DNA from: Streptomyces sp. NBC_00193
Lineage (GTDB): Bacteria; Actinomycetota; Actinomycetes; Streptomycetales; Streptomycetaceae
Length of the DNA: 64,000 nt
Direction: 5' to 3'
Assembly (NCBI RefSeq): GCF_026342735.1
Contig: NZ_JAPEMM010000001.1
Coordinates: forward strand, 4,464,001 to 4,528,000
Shown: in pieces, positions 6,897 through 15,585 of the stretch
How the letters are laid out: every line of letters begins with the position of its first letter
Position numbering within the stretch: position 1 is the first letter of the stretch
Notes under the pieces: generated by a model
Databases searched by the model: none
What the model saw: the letters and a program-made list of their open reading frames with translations, nothing else
What the model was told of the DNA's origin: nothing
Program-made: the position numbers and the translations under genes

Positions 6897-7776
6897 CGCG
6901 GCCCGCCATCCGGTCCAGTGCCGAACCGGGCGCCAGCCCGCCCCGCAGCAGGACGAACCGGGACGGGGGCAGCCCCGTCATCGCCTTCACCTCGCGGCTC
7001 AGGTGCGCCTGGTCGTGATAGCCGCACGCCGCCGCCACCTGCGCGGCCGCCGTCCCCGCCGCCAGCATCCGCAGCGCGTGCTGCAGCCGGAACACCCGGG
7101 CCATGGCCTTGGGGGACAGGCCCACCTGCTCGCGGAACCGCGCCCGTACGGTACGGGCGCTCCACCCCGTCGCGGCGCTCACCCGGGTCAGGGAGCGGGT
7201 GTTCGCCCAGAGCCCGGCGAGGGCTCCGTCGACCTCGGGCGCCGGGGAGGGTCCGCCGTCGAGGCGCGCGCAGAACAGTGCGTCGAGCAGTGCGAACCGC
7301 TCCGTCCACGAGGGGAGCGCCTGGAGCCGTTCGGTGAGGTCGCGGCCCTGCCGTCCGAGCACCTCCACCAGGTCCACGTGGGCGTCCTCGAAGTGCCACA
7401 TCGGGATGCCGAACAGCCGGTGGCAGCCCTGCGGGGTCATGTTCACCTCCAGCCCGTGCACGACCCCCGAGTGCACGCCGATCGCCGGCACCGTGCGCGG
7501 TCCGCTGATCATCGCCCGGGCGGCGGGCCGCAGTCGGGCGCCGGCGAGGTCCTCCGTACGGGAGACCCACAGGCCCTCGGAGAAGCTGAAGACCAGGGTC
7601 ACGCAGCCGGTGGGCAGCTCCAGGCGGCGCCTCGGGGCGGTGAACTCGGTGTGGAAGCCCGTGTAGTTGATGATCAGCGGCCTCAGCGCGGCGGCCGGCG
7701 GGCGGCGGCGGGCCGATCTGCTGCCCGTGGCGGCGGCAGGCACGGTGCATACGTCGAAGGTGTCGACCGATCCCAT
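6871..7776 (-). CDS. AraC family transcriptional regulator
   Basis: A 301-residue regulator. The C-terminal 110 residues carry the AraC double HTH, with SRLTRVSAATGWSARTVRARFREQVGLSPKAMARVFRLQ-like sequence and the second helix GYHDQAHLSREVKAMTGLPPSRF. The N-terminal 170 residues resemble the cupin-like sensor of AraC proteins (LELPTGCVTLVFSF and a GPRTVPAIGVHSGVVHGLEV strand region). The ATG is preceded by GAGAGGG. It is transcribed away from the TerD-type gene, from a shared 150-bp intergenic region. The ligand is unknown. Confidence 0.88.
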   Translation of the reverse strand: MGSVDTFDVCTVPAAATGSRSARRRPPAAALRPLIINYTGFHTEFTAPRRRLELPTGCVTLVFSFSEGLWVSRTEDLAGARLRPAARAMISGPRTVPAIGVHSGVVHGLEVNMTPQGCHRLFGIPMWHFEDAHVDLVEVLGRQGRDLTERLQALPSWTERFALLDALFCARLDGGPSPAPEVDGALAGLWANTRSLTRVSAATGWSARTVRARFREQVGLSPKAMARVFRLQHALRMLAAGTAAAQVAAACGYHDQAHLSREVKAMTGLPPSRFVLLRGGLAPGSALDRMAGRVSSVMLTG

Positions 7777-7929
7777 GTCCGGTCCCTCTCCCCGCTGTTG
7801 CGCGGCCGGTGATGCCGCGCGGTCGGCCGATGATGCCAGGCGGTGGGGCGCAATGGCCAGAGCGGTCCCGCAGCGGATCCGGTCCGCCGCACCTGCCGGC
7901 GGGCCGGGCCGTGATGTCAGGATGCGTGC

Positions 7930-9169
7930 ATGACGGAGACCATCAAGGGGGAAACCTTCCGCTCAGCGGCGAGTCGATGCGCGTCGCCGTCGTCCACCGC
8001 GACGACGGGCCCGGCTCGCCCGCTGTCGACGCGGCCGCGCTGCTGGTCGGGGCGGACGGCAAGGTCAGGGGCCGGGGTGACCTGGTGTTCTACAACCAGC
8101 CCGAGCACGCGGCGAGCGCCGTACGGCTGTTGGGCGACGCCCGGGGCGAGGGCGGGGTGACCGCGGACTGGCTGGAGATCGATCCCGGCCGCGTCGAGCC
8201 GTGCGTGGAGCGGATCGTGGTCGCGGCGTCCTGCGACGGCGGGACCTTCGGGGAGGTCGAGAACCTGTACCTGCGGGCGGTCGGCGCGGCCACGGGGGAG
8301 CAGCTCGCGCTGTACGCCGTGGAGGGGGCGACGACGGAGACCGCGATCCTGCTGGGCGAGTTCTACCGCAGGGACGGGGGATGGAAGTTCCGTGCGGTGG
8401 GACAGGGCTACGCGTCCGGGCTGCCGGGCCTGGCCACCGACTCGGCTTCACGGTGCCGGACGAGGAGCTCCCCGCCCCGGCGCCGTTCCCCGACCGGCTC
8501 CCGCCCCCGCCGCCGCTGCCGGTGCCGGTCGCGCCGGACCCGGCGCCGGAGGGGCGGCTCAACGCGCTCCCCTTCGAGTTCGGGAAGGAGTTCCCGACGA
8601 TCCGCCGGTCCGGCCTGGGCCCCGGCATCGTGGAGGTCGACATCCCGCTCCCGCGCGGCTTCGTGGTGGTCGACCTGGTCAAGGAGGGAGCCGGGTACGT
8701 GAAGGTCACCCTCCTGAAGCCCGAGGGCCGCAGGAGGACGGACATCATGGCCAGCCGGATCGACGATCTCTCCGGCCGGACCGTCTTCCGCAACCTCGGC
8801 GACTTCCCGGTGCGGCTGGAGGTGCACACGCGGTGCGCCTGGACGCTCACCCTGCGGCCCGTGACGGTCGTACCCGAGCTCGTCGACAGGGTCGAGGGGC
8901 GCGGGCCGGACGTACTGGCCCACAGCCACGACCTCCTCGACATCAAGGTCAGGAACCTCGGGAAGGAGGAGGAAGAGCGGGGCCACATGGAGGTGCACGC
9001 CGTCCGGAACAACGACAACCGCGAGCGCGTCTTCCACCGCCCGGACCGCGGCCGGGGCATCGCCACGCTCCCCCTGAGCCCGCGCCTCCTGATCATCAAC
9101 GCTCCCGGCCCCTGGTCCATCGAACCCACGCACCTGAACGCCGTCGGCTTCTGGCTCCGCCACCGCTGA
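7930..9169 (+). pseudogene. TerD-domain protein gene with two frameshifts
   Basis: Three frames together encode one protein of about 412 residues. Frame one starts MTETIKG at 7930. After a five-G run (about 7950-7955) the match continues one frame over as GNLPLSGESMRVAVVHRDD through the TerD core: LVFYNQPEHAASAVRLLGD, RIVVAASCDGGTFGEVENLYLRAV, EFYRRDGGWKFRAVGQGYASGLPGLATD. At about 8441 it shifts again to GFTVPDEELP, where a single missing T would restore DFGF as in the intact paralogue at 35-37 kb. The C-terminal 220 residues, after a Pro-rich linker, are beta-rich and unrecognised. Both lesions are one-base deletions, so sequencing error or recent decay are equally possible. Confidence 0.8.
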
Positions 9170-9198
9170 CCTGGGCCCTCTCGGCCAGCCCGGAAACA

Positions 9199-9231
9199 GG
9201 GGCGGGGCGTCGCCCGGCGACGCCCCGCCCC
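9199..9231. terminator. bidirectional terminator hairpin
   Basis: A 14-bp perfect stem (GGGGCGGGGCGTCG and its complement) with a five-base loop lies between the convergent TerD-type gene and the RNB ribonuclease gene. There is no T run, as is usual for GC-rich actinobacterial terminators. Confidence 0.7.
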
Positions 9232-9241
9232 GACACACCCG

Positions 9242-10684
9242 CTAGGCCGGCGCGAAGAGCACCTTCGCCCGCCCCGGGTCCGCCTCCGTCAGCCTGACCC
9301 TGATCCGGTCACCCAGCGGCAGCTCCTGCGCCGTGGACTCCACGCGGCCGATCACCGCCGGCTCCTCCAGGTGGACCGTGCCGACCAGCGGCTCCTGGTC
9401 CTTGACGTCGATGACCGTCGCCTCGAAGGTCTCCCCGACGCGGTCCTTGAGCAGCGCCGCCTCCACCAGGTCCACGGACTCCCGCTCCGCCGAGTTCGCC
9501 AGCCGGGTCCCGTCCGACATCTCCTTCGGCAGGGCGTCGAGCGCCTCCAGCGCCCACCCCGGGGGTTCGGTCCCGGCGACGGCCGCCACGCACAGCTCGC
9601 CCGTGTACCGGTCGACGAGCCGGCGCAGCGGCGCGGTGCAGTGGGCGTACGGGGCCGCGACCGCGGCGTGCAGGACGGGGTCCGGGGTCCGGCCGCCGGT
9701 GAAGACGGTGTAACCGGCGCCGCGCAGCAGGGCCGTGCACTCCTGGAGGAAGGCGGCGTGGGCGGGCCGGTGCGGATCGAGCCCGCGCACGAGCTCCGCG
9801 TACGGGACGTGGTGCGGCCACTCGATCCGCAGGGCCTTCGCCGCCCGGCGCAGCCGCCCGACGGCTCCGTCGGGGGCCGTCGGCAGGGTCCGTAGGATCC
9901 CGGTCCCGGCGGTGAGCATCAGCTCGGCGGCCGCCATGCCGGTCATCAGGGAGATCTGCGCGTTCCAGCCGTCGGCCGGCAGCGGAGCCCGGTAGACCAG
10001 GCTGTACGAGCCCTCGTGCTCGACGATCTCCTGCTCGGGCACGTTCAGCGAGATCCCCCCGCGCTCCGCCTCCAAGGCCTCGCGCAGCCGTCCGATGTCC
10101 TTCAGCAGGGCCAGCGGCTCCTCGGCGGTGCCGCCGTCGATGGACTTCTGCACGCCGTCGTAGTCGAGCTTGGCCCGGCTGCGCACGAGCGCACGGCGCA
10201 CCTCCGTCCCCTCCACCCGCCCCTCGGCGTCCAGGTCGAGCCGCCACAGCAGGGCCGGGCAGGTCTGGTCGGGGAGCAGGCTGGCCGCGCCCTCCGAGAG
10301 CACTGCCGGGTGCAGGGGGACCTTCTCGTCGGGGAAGTAGAGGGTGGTGACCCGGCGGTGGGCCTCGGCGTCGAGGGCGCCGCCGGGGGTGACGTAGGCG
10401 GCGACGTCGGCAATGGCGTAGTGGACCCGGTAACCGCCGGAGGGGCGCTTCGCCAGGTGCATGGCCTGGTCCAGATCGCGCGAGGCCGGCGGATCGATCG
10501 TGAAGAAGGGGATGTCGGTGGCGTCGAAGTCCGGCAGGCGGGGGGTGCGCACCGCCCGCTCGGCCTCGGCGAGTACGGGCGCCGGGAACTCCTCCGGCAC
10601 CTCCAGCTTCGTCCGCAGTTCACGCAGCGCGGCCCGCAGAGCAGCCCCGTCTGCGCCGGTCATGATCATATGACGGCGTGGCAT
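9242..10684 (-). CDS. RNB-domain (RNase II-family) ribonuclease
   Basis: A 480-residue 3'-5' exoribonuclease of the short actinobacterial type. The RNB catalytic motif IDPPASRDLDQAMH lies at residues 63-76 and supplies the metal-binding aspartates. It is followed by YRVHYAIADVAAYV, TLYFPDEKVPLHP and, near the C-terminus, APYAHCTAPLRRLVDRYTGELC, the conserved RNB end. A short S1-like tail (FEATVIDVKDQEPLVGTVHLEEP) closes the protein. No N-terminal cold-shock domains are present, so it is shorter than E. coli RNase II or R. The ATG lies head to head with yaaA and leaves a promoter region of about 100 bp. Confidence 0.92.
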   Translation of the reverse strand: MPRRHMIMTGADGAALRAALRELRTKLEVPEEFPAPVLAEAERAVRTPRLPDFDATDIPFFTIDPPASRDLDQAMHLAKRPSGGYRVHYAIADVAAYVTPGGALDAEAHRRVTTLYFPDEKVPLHPAVLSEGAASLLPDQTCPALLWRLDLDAEGRVEGTEVRRALVRSRAKLDYDGVQKSIDGGTAEEPLALLKDIGRLREALEAERGGISLNVPEQEIVEHEGSYSLVYRAPLPADGWNAQISLMTGMAAAELMLTAGTGILRTLPTAPDGAVGRLRRAAKALRIEWPHHVPYAELVRGLDPHRPAHAAFLQECTALLRGAGYTVFTGGRTPDPVLHAAVAAPYAHCTAPLRRLVDRYTGELCVAAVAGTEPPGWALEALDALPKEMSDGTRLANSAERESVDLVEAALLKDRVGETFEATVIDVKDQEPLVGTVHLEEPAVIGRVESTAQELPLGDRIRVRLTEADPGRAKVLFAPA

Positions 10685-10790
10685 GAGCCGAGCCTATGGC
10701 CGGTGGGCCCGGGCGGCGCGGTGAGCCGTCTACCCTGGTCGGGGGCCGCACCCCCGCCGCTGTGCCGTGCCCGTCCGAAGGAGAACCACC

Positions 10791-11591
10791 GTGCTCGTCC
10801 TGCTGCCGCCGTCCGAAGGAAAGGCCGCCGGCGGCTCCGGCGCACCGCTGAAGCCGGAGACGCTCTCGCTGCCGGGGCTGGCCGCGGCCCGCGCCGCAGT
10901 GCTGGAGGAGCTGGTCGAGCTGTGCGTGGGCGACGAGCTGAAGGCCCGCGAGGTGCTCGGCCTGAGCGAGGGCCTGCGCGGTGAGGTCGCCAAGAACGCG
11001 GAGCTGCGGACGGCGGTCGCCCGCCCGGCCGGCGAGATCTACACGGGCGTCCTCTACGACGCGCTGGGCCTGTCGACCCTCACGCCGGCGGCGGCGTCGC
11101 TGGCCGCGGAATCCCTGCTGGTCTTCTCGGGCCTGTGGGGAGCGGTCGGGATCGCGGACCGCATCCCCTCCTACCGCTGCTCGATGGGCGTGAAGCTGCC
11201 GGGGCTGGGGGCGCTGGGCGCGTTCTGGCGCGAACCGATGGCCTCGGTGATGCCGGAGGCGGCGGGACAGGGGCTGGTCCTGGACCTGCGGTCCTCGGCG
11301 TACGCCTCCGCGTGGAAGCCGAAGGGTGAGGTGGCGGGGCGCACGGCCACGGTCCGGGTCCTGCACTCCCAGATGGTCGACGGCGTCGAGAAGCGGTCGG
11401 TGGTGAGCCACTTCAACAAGGCCACCAAGGGCCGCCTGGTCCGCGACCTCCTGTCGGCGGGCGCGGTCCCCGCGTCCCCGGCGGAGCTGGTGACGGCCCT
11501 GCGCGACCTGGGCTTCACGGTGGAGGCCGAGGCCCCGGCCAAGCCGGGCAAGGCCTGGTCCCTCGACGTGATCGTCACCCAGATCCACTGA
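10791..11591 (+). CDS. yaaA: YaaA family peroxide stress protein
   Basis: A 266-residue cytosolic protein of the YaaA (DUF328) family, which lowers intracellular iron and protects DNA during hydrogen peroxide stress in E. coli. Family signatures are the N-terminal LVLLPPSEGKAAGGSG, the GEIYTGVLYDALG region and LWGAVGIADRIPSYRCSMG; near the C-terminus comes VDGVEKRSVVSHFNKATKGRLVRDL. GTG at 10791 follows AAGGAG with seven-base spacing and gives the expected N-terminus. The length is slightly above the usual 255-260. Confidence 0.93.
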   Translation: MLVLLPPSEGKAAGGSGAPLKPETLSLPGLAAARAAVLEELVELCVGDELKAREVLGLSEGLRGEVAKNAELRTAVARPAGEIYTGVLYDALGLSTLTPAAASLAAESLLVFSGLWGAVGIADRIPSYRCSMGVKLPGLGALGAFWREPMASVMPEAAGQGLVLDLRSSAYASAWKPKGEVAGRTATVRVLHSQMVDGVEKRSVVSHFNKATKGRLVRDLLSAGAVPASPAELVTALRDLGFTVEAEAPAKPGKAWSLDVIVTQIH

Positions 11592-11915
11592 CGGAGCCGG
11601 CGGGCGGGGATCCGCTGCGCGGGGCTGCCCGGGCGCTGCCCGGACCCGGTCCTCAAACGCCGGCGGGGCTGGATTTTGGCGGGCGTCAGCCGGTACGTCC
11701 AGCTTCGCTGGCGTCGGGTCTTTTCAGCCGTCCGGCGTTTGAGGACCGGGGTCTGGGGCGGAGCCCCAGGGCGGGTCCGGGCAGCGCCCGGGGAACGGGC
11801 GAAGGGCGGGTAGGGGAACTCCGCCCCGCGCAGCGGCCAGGGCAAGGTGCGGCGCCGCTGCCGGGGGCCGGCCCCCGGACCCCCGCGCCTCAAACGCCGG
11901 CGAGGCTGAAGGTGC
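11592..11915. repeat. cluster of Streptomyces intergenic repeats
   Basis: This 324-bp stretch without a gene holds three copies of the repeat core CTCAAACGCCGG, at about 11652-11665 and 11887-11900 in one orientation and at about 11732-11748 in the other. They are accompanied by GGGGCGGAGCCCCAG-type palindromes and CCGGGCAGCGCCCGG-type palindromes. The elements can fold into long hairpins and probably terminate both convergent genes (yaaA and the prim-pol-like gene). Confidence 0.8.
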
Positions 11916-12665
11916 TCAGCGGCCCAGGGGCCAGGCGACCGTGGCGGGGGCGCGGTCCGAGGCTCCGGCGTAGGTGGCGCACGCGTCCGTGAGGGTTTCC
12001 AGCAGGGTCAGCGGATCGACGAGCGGATGCTCCATGCCGCGGAGCCAGGTCACCGCGAGGTCCCCCGGCAGTGCGGCCGGCGGCACCAGTACGTAGCTGC
12101 CCCGGCAGTGCCAGCGCAGTCCGGGGTGCTCGTCCATCGTCTCGGGGTGGCAGTCCAGTTCGCAGGGCCACCACTCGTCCTCGTCCTCGGGGGTACCCCG
12201 GGTCGCGGTGAAGAAGAGCATCCGGGCCTGGTCGCCCGTACCGCCGGACTCGGCTACCGGCCCGACCTCGATGCCGGCGGACAGCAGGCGGTCCAGCGCG
12301 CTGTGGCCGGCTTCCAGGGGGACGTCCAGGACGTCGTGGACCATGCCGGTCGCGGTGATGAAGTTGGCCGCGGGCTGGTTGCGGGCCCAGCGTTCGACCT
12401 GTGCGCGGTCCGTCGTGGACTGCGTCTGCCAGGCGAAGGAGATGGGGTGTCGCGCGGGCGTCGGACAGCCGATCCGGTCGCACGAACACCGATAACCGGC
12501 CGGATGTGCGGCGGGTGAGATCGGCAGACCCGCCGCGGCGACGGCCAGCAGCAGGGCTTCGCGTTCTCGTGCGGGGTCCTCGGCGTCGGGTTTGGGCTTG
12601 CGGCGCAGCCACTGGGAAATCCTGCTCTGCTCGCCGCGTTTGACGCGGCCCGACTCAGACCCCAT
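11916..12665 (-). CDS. primase-polymerase (prim-pol)-like protein
   Basis: A 249-residue protein resembling the N-terminal catalytic domain of bifunctional DNA primase/polymerases. Around residues 55-80 a Cys/His-rich signature GYRCSCDRIGCPTPARHPISFAW is followed by RWARNQPAANFITATG and DVLDVPLEAGHSALDRLL, the usual order in this family. The first acidic residue of the catalytic pair reads as DVLDVP instead of a clear DxD, so activity is uncertain. No helicase domain follows, and no phage or plasmid genes surround it. Streptomyces chromosomes often carry such orphan copies. GAGGGG precedes the ATG. Confidence 0.75.
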   Translation of the reverse strand: MGSESGRVKRGEQSRISQWLRRKPKPDAEDPAREREALLLAVAAAGLPISPAAHPAGYRCSCDRIGCPTPARHPISFAWQTQSTTDRAQVERWARNQPAANFITATGMVHDVLDVPLEAGHSALDRLLSAGIEVGPVAESGGTGDQARMLFFTATRGTPEDEDEWWPCELDCHPETMDEHPGLRWHCRGSYVLVPPAALPGDLAVTWLRGMEHPLVDPLTLLETLTDACATYAGASDRAPATVAWPLGR

Positions 12666-12802
12666 CTATCCCCTCACCTACACCGTTGCCCCGGTAGACC
12701 CTCACATGTTCCCACCATCCTGGTCGCCGGGTGACCGCACCCCCCGACCAGGGCTCCCACATAACCACAGAAATCGGCCATATGTTCTCGGCCATCAGGG
12801 GG

Positions 12803-13471
12803 TCATGACTTATCCCACCCCACCCCGGCCCCGCCCAGCACCGCGTCCACCAGCGCCTCCGCGTACGCGTGCGTGAGCGGCGCCGTGCGCATCAGCCAGC
12901 GGTACGTCAGCGGTCCGACCAGCATCTCCACGGTCAGCCGCAGATCGGTGTCCGGCGGGAGCTGCCCGGCCTCGCGGGCCGACCGCAACCGCTCCTCGTA
13001 CAGCGCGAGCTGGGGTTCCAGCAGCCGTTCGGTGAAGCGCGCCCCGAGTTCGGGATCGGTGGCGCCGGCCGCCGTCAGGGCGCGCACGGGGGCCGCGTAC
13101 CGCTCGTCGGCGAACTCGTCCACCGTCGCCCGCATGACGGACTTCAGGTCGGCGGCCAGGTCCCCGGTGTCGGGGAAGCCCCACGCCCCCTCGGGCTGCG
13201 CGTCCCCGGCGAGCGCGAGCGAGGCGTCCAGCAGGACCGCGGCCTTCGACGACCACCAGCGGTAGATGGTCTGCTTGCCGACTCCGGCGCGGGCGGCGAT
13301 GGCCTCGATGGTCAGCTTGTTGTAGCCGACCTCCCCCACCAGATCGAGCGCCGCGTCCAGGATGGCCCGCCGCGAGCGGTCGCTGCGGCGCGTGGCGTCC
13401 GGGGGCCGGGGGGCGGCGGCGGGGCCGGTGCCGGCGGCGGCGTCGGGAGCAGGGAGGGGACTGGAGCTCAT
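12803..13471 (-). CDS. TetR/AcrR family repressor
   Basis: A 222-residue regulator. The HTH at residues 33-75 is standard TetR: RRAILDAALDLVGEVGYNKLTIEAIAARAGVGKQTIYRWWSSK. The C-terminal ligand domain resembles TetR_C type 11 (DLAADLKSVMRATVDEF, LLEPQLALYEERLRSAREAGQLPPDTD, EMLVGPLTYRWLM). The first 30 residues are a disordered Ala/Pro stretch. It is divergent from ddaH across about 125 bp, so it is the likely local regulator of ddaH. No Shine-Dalgarno sequence is clear before the ATG. Confidence 0.92.
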   Translation of the reverse strand: MSSSPLPAPDAAAGTGPAAAPRPPDATRRSDRSRRAILDAALDLVGEVGYNKLTIEAIAARAGVGKQTIYRWWSSKAAVLLDASLALAGDAQPEGAWGFPDTGDLAADLKSVMRATVDEFADERYAAPVRALTAAGATDPELGARFTERLLEPQLALYEERLRSAREAGQLPPDTDLRLTVEMLVGPLTYRWLMRTAPLTHAYAEALVDAVLGGAGVGWDKS

Positions 13472-13595
13472 TTCGGCAACTTATCAACCGTGAACCGCTC
13501 GTCTTTCAGCCGTTCGGGAAACCACCCAATCAGTTCACTGCGCGGTTCCCGCCGAGGAGAGACGATTCTCTTCTCATCACCGTGAGGAGCCTTCA

Positions 13596-14405
13596 TTGCA
13601 CAGAGACGCCACACCCCGGCGCTACCTGATGTGCCCACCCGCGCACTTCAAGGTCACGTACTCCATCAACCCGTGGATGGACCCCACGAAACCGGTGGAC
13701 CTGCCCCTGGCCATGGCCCAGTGGGAGGACCTCCGCGACCGCTACCTGGCCCTCGGCCACACCGTCGAGACGCTCGTCCCCGACCGCGGACTGCCCGACA
13801 TGGTCTTCGCGGCGAACGGCGCCCTCGTCGTCGACGGCCGGGTGCTGGGCGCGCGGTTCGCCTACCCCGAGCGGGCCGCCGAGGCGGAGATCCACCTCGA
13901 CTGGTTCCGCGGGCACGGCTTCCAGGACGTCCACGAGCCGTCCCACGTCAACGAGGGCGAGGGCGACTTCGCCGTCACCGCCACCTACATCCTGGCCGGC
14001 CGGGGCTTCCGCTCCAGCCCGCTCTCGCACGACGAGGCCCAGGAGTTCTTCGGCCGACCGGTCATCGGTCTCGACCTGGTCGACCCGCGCTACTACCACC
14101 TGGACACGGCCCTGTCCGTGCTCGACGGCGACGAGGTCATGTACTACCCGGGGGCCTTCTCCGAGGGCAGCCGCGCGGTGCTGCGCCGGCTCTTCCCCGA
14201 CGCGCTGATCGCGCAGGCCGAGGACGCGGCCGCCCTCGGGCTCAACGCGGTCTCGGACGGCCGGCACGTGCTGCTCCCGCAGGAGGCGACCGGGCTCTTC
14301 GCACCCCTGCGGGCGCGGGGGTTCGAGCCGGTCCCGATGGACCTGGGGGAGCTGCTCAAGGGCGGCGGCAGCGTGAAGTGCTGCACGCAGGAGCTGAGGC
14401 CCTAG
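13596..14405 (+). CDS. ddaH: dimethylarginine dimethylaminohydrolase family protein
   Basis: A 269-residue amidinotransferase-fold hydrolase that would convert dimethylarginine to citrulline and dimethylamine, or act on a related guanidino substrate. It shows LMCPPAHFKVTYSINPWM at the N-terminus, PDMVFAANGALV, the acidic HVNEGEGDF loop, the catalytic-type histidine in YYHLDTALSVL, and the nucleophile near the C-terminus in KCCTQELRP (Cys 262 or 263, most likely 263). The start is TTG at 13596 behind GAGGAG; no ATG or GTG fits the N-terminus. A TetR gene is divergent. The usual streptomycete partner, ornithine aminotransferase, is absent here. Confidence 0.9.
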   Translation: MHRDATPRRYLMCPPAHFKVTYSINPWMDPTKPVDLPLAMAQWEDLRDRYLALGHTVETLVPDRGLPDMVFAANGALVVDGRVLGARFAYPERAAEAEIHLDWFRGHGFQDVHEPSHVNEGEGDFAVTATYILAGRGFRSSPLSHDEAQEFFGRPVIGLDLVDPRYYHLDTALSVLDGDEVMYYPGAFSEGSRAVLRRLFPDALIAQAEDAAALGLNAVSDGRHVLLPQEATGLFAPLRARGFEPVPMDLGELLKGGGSVKCCTQELRP

Positions 14406-14512
14406 CCGGCGGCGGGTTCCGACGGGCCTGGGCCGGCCCTGCGGGCTCAGGCTCAGGCCCTGCCGGCTCAGGCCACTGCGGGCCGAGGCCCTGCCGGCTC
14501 AGGCCCCGGGGC

Positions 14513-15517
14513 TCAGGACTCCTGCGGGGGCGGCCACTCCTGGCCCCAGTCGGCGTTCCGCGCGGCCTTGTACAGGTCGCCGTGGCGCTTGGTCACGTTG
14601 ACCCGGGTCTGGCCCTCGCTCTCGGGTCCGCACAGCTCCAGCTGGACGAGCCCCTTCCGGATCTGCGGCCTGCGCGTGATCCGGGAGGCGGCCGGCTCCA
14701 CCGGGAAGCGGGTGGCGGCCACGTAGCTGAACTTCTCGTCCTCGTAGGAGAGGGAGCCGCCCTTGACCTGGCGGTGCAGCGAGGACCGGCTGACCCGGGC
14801 CGAGAAGTGGCACCAGTCCTTGCCGACCTCGATGGGGCAGGTCCCGTCGTGCGGGCACGGGGCGGCGACCTGCAGCCCGGCCTCGATCAGCTGGTCGCGG
14901 GCCTCGCGGATGCGCAGGTACCCCTCCGGCGTGCCCGGCTCGACCACCACCACGGCCTGACCGGCCCGCGCCGCCTCGGCGACCACCTCGCGGCGGGCCT
15001 CCGGGGTCAGTTCGCCCAGGACGTACGAGACCGTCACCAGGTCCGCCCCGGGGAGCTTCATCCCCGCCCCGATGACGCTCTGCCGCCACTCGGCGGCCCG
15101 CAGCGTGGCGGAGGAGGAGGCCGCGGCCAGCTCCTTGCCGAGCACCAGCGCCGGATCCGCCCAGTCCAGTACGGCCGTCTCGCGCGGCCCGCCCCAGGTG
15201 GCGTCCGCGGCCCAGGCCGCCGCGCCGGTGCCGCCGCCCACGTCCACGTGCGAGGCCGGGGACCAGCCCGGGGCAGCCTCGGCGAGCCCGTCCAGGGCGG
15301 ACCGTACGGCCTCGAAGGTGGCGGGCATCCGGTACGCCGCGTACGCGGCCACGTCGGAGCGGTTGCGCAGGACGGGGGTGTTGGTGGGGATCTGGCCGCG
15401 GTAGTTGGCGATCAGCCGCTCCACGGCGGCCGTGGCCTGCTTCTGCGGGAGGCCTTCGAGCAGCCCGGCGAGGGCGCTGCGCAGGGTTTCGGCGGTGGTG
15501 GTGGCGGTGTCGTTCAC
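14513..15517 (-). CDS. Rsm22-like small ribosomal subunit methyltransferase-family protein
   Basis: A 334-residue SAM-dependent methyltransferase-fold protein. The SAM-binding glycine loop is HVDVGGGTGAAAWA (about residues 90-103). The motif DLVTVSYVLGELTPEAR corresponds to the Rsm22 core. A Cys/His cluster, CPHDGTCPIEVGKDWCHFSARVSRS with later LELCGP, matches the metal-binding part of this family, which is linked to small ribosomal subunit assembly in mitochondria. GTG at 15517 gives MNDTATTTAETLRSALAG. The 3' end runs into GC-rich short repeats. Its bacterial substrate is not established. Confidence 0.85.
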   Translation of the reverse strand: MNDTATTTAETLRSALAGLLEGLPQKQATAAVERLIANYRGQIPTNTPVLRNRSDVAAYAAYRMPATFEAVRSALDGLAEAAPGWSPASHVDVGGGTGAAAWAADATWGGPRETAVLDWADPALVLGKELAAASSSATLRAAEWRQSVIGAGMKLPGADLVTVSYVLGELTPEARREVVAEAARAGQAVVVVEPGTPEGYLRIREARDQLIEAGLQVAAPCPHDGTCPIEVGKDWCHFSARVSRSSLHRQVKGGSLSYEDEKFSYVAATRFPVEPAASRITRRPQIRKGLVQLELCGPESEGQTRVNVTKRHGDLYKAARNADWGQEWPPPQES

Positions 15518-15585
15518 CCGCCAAGTTTACGGGGGCCGGGGGCGGGGCCGGGCCGGGGAAGAAGCCCCGGTCCGGCCCCGGCCGG

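Noticed and set aside
7930..9169. Programmed ribosomal frameshifting in the TerD-type gene
   Set aside because: Two separate shifts in the same direction, one in a plain G run, without a slippery heptamer plus structure, fit deletions or sequencing errors better.
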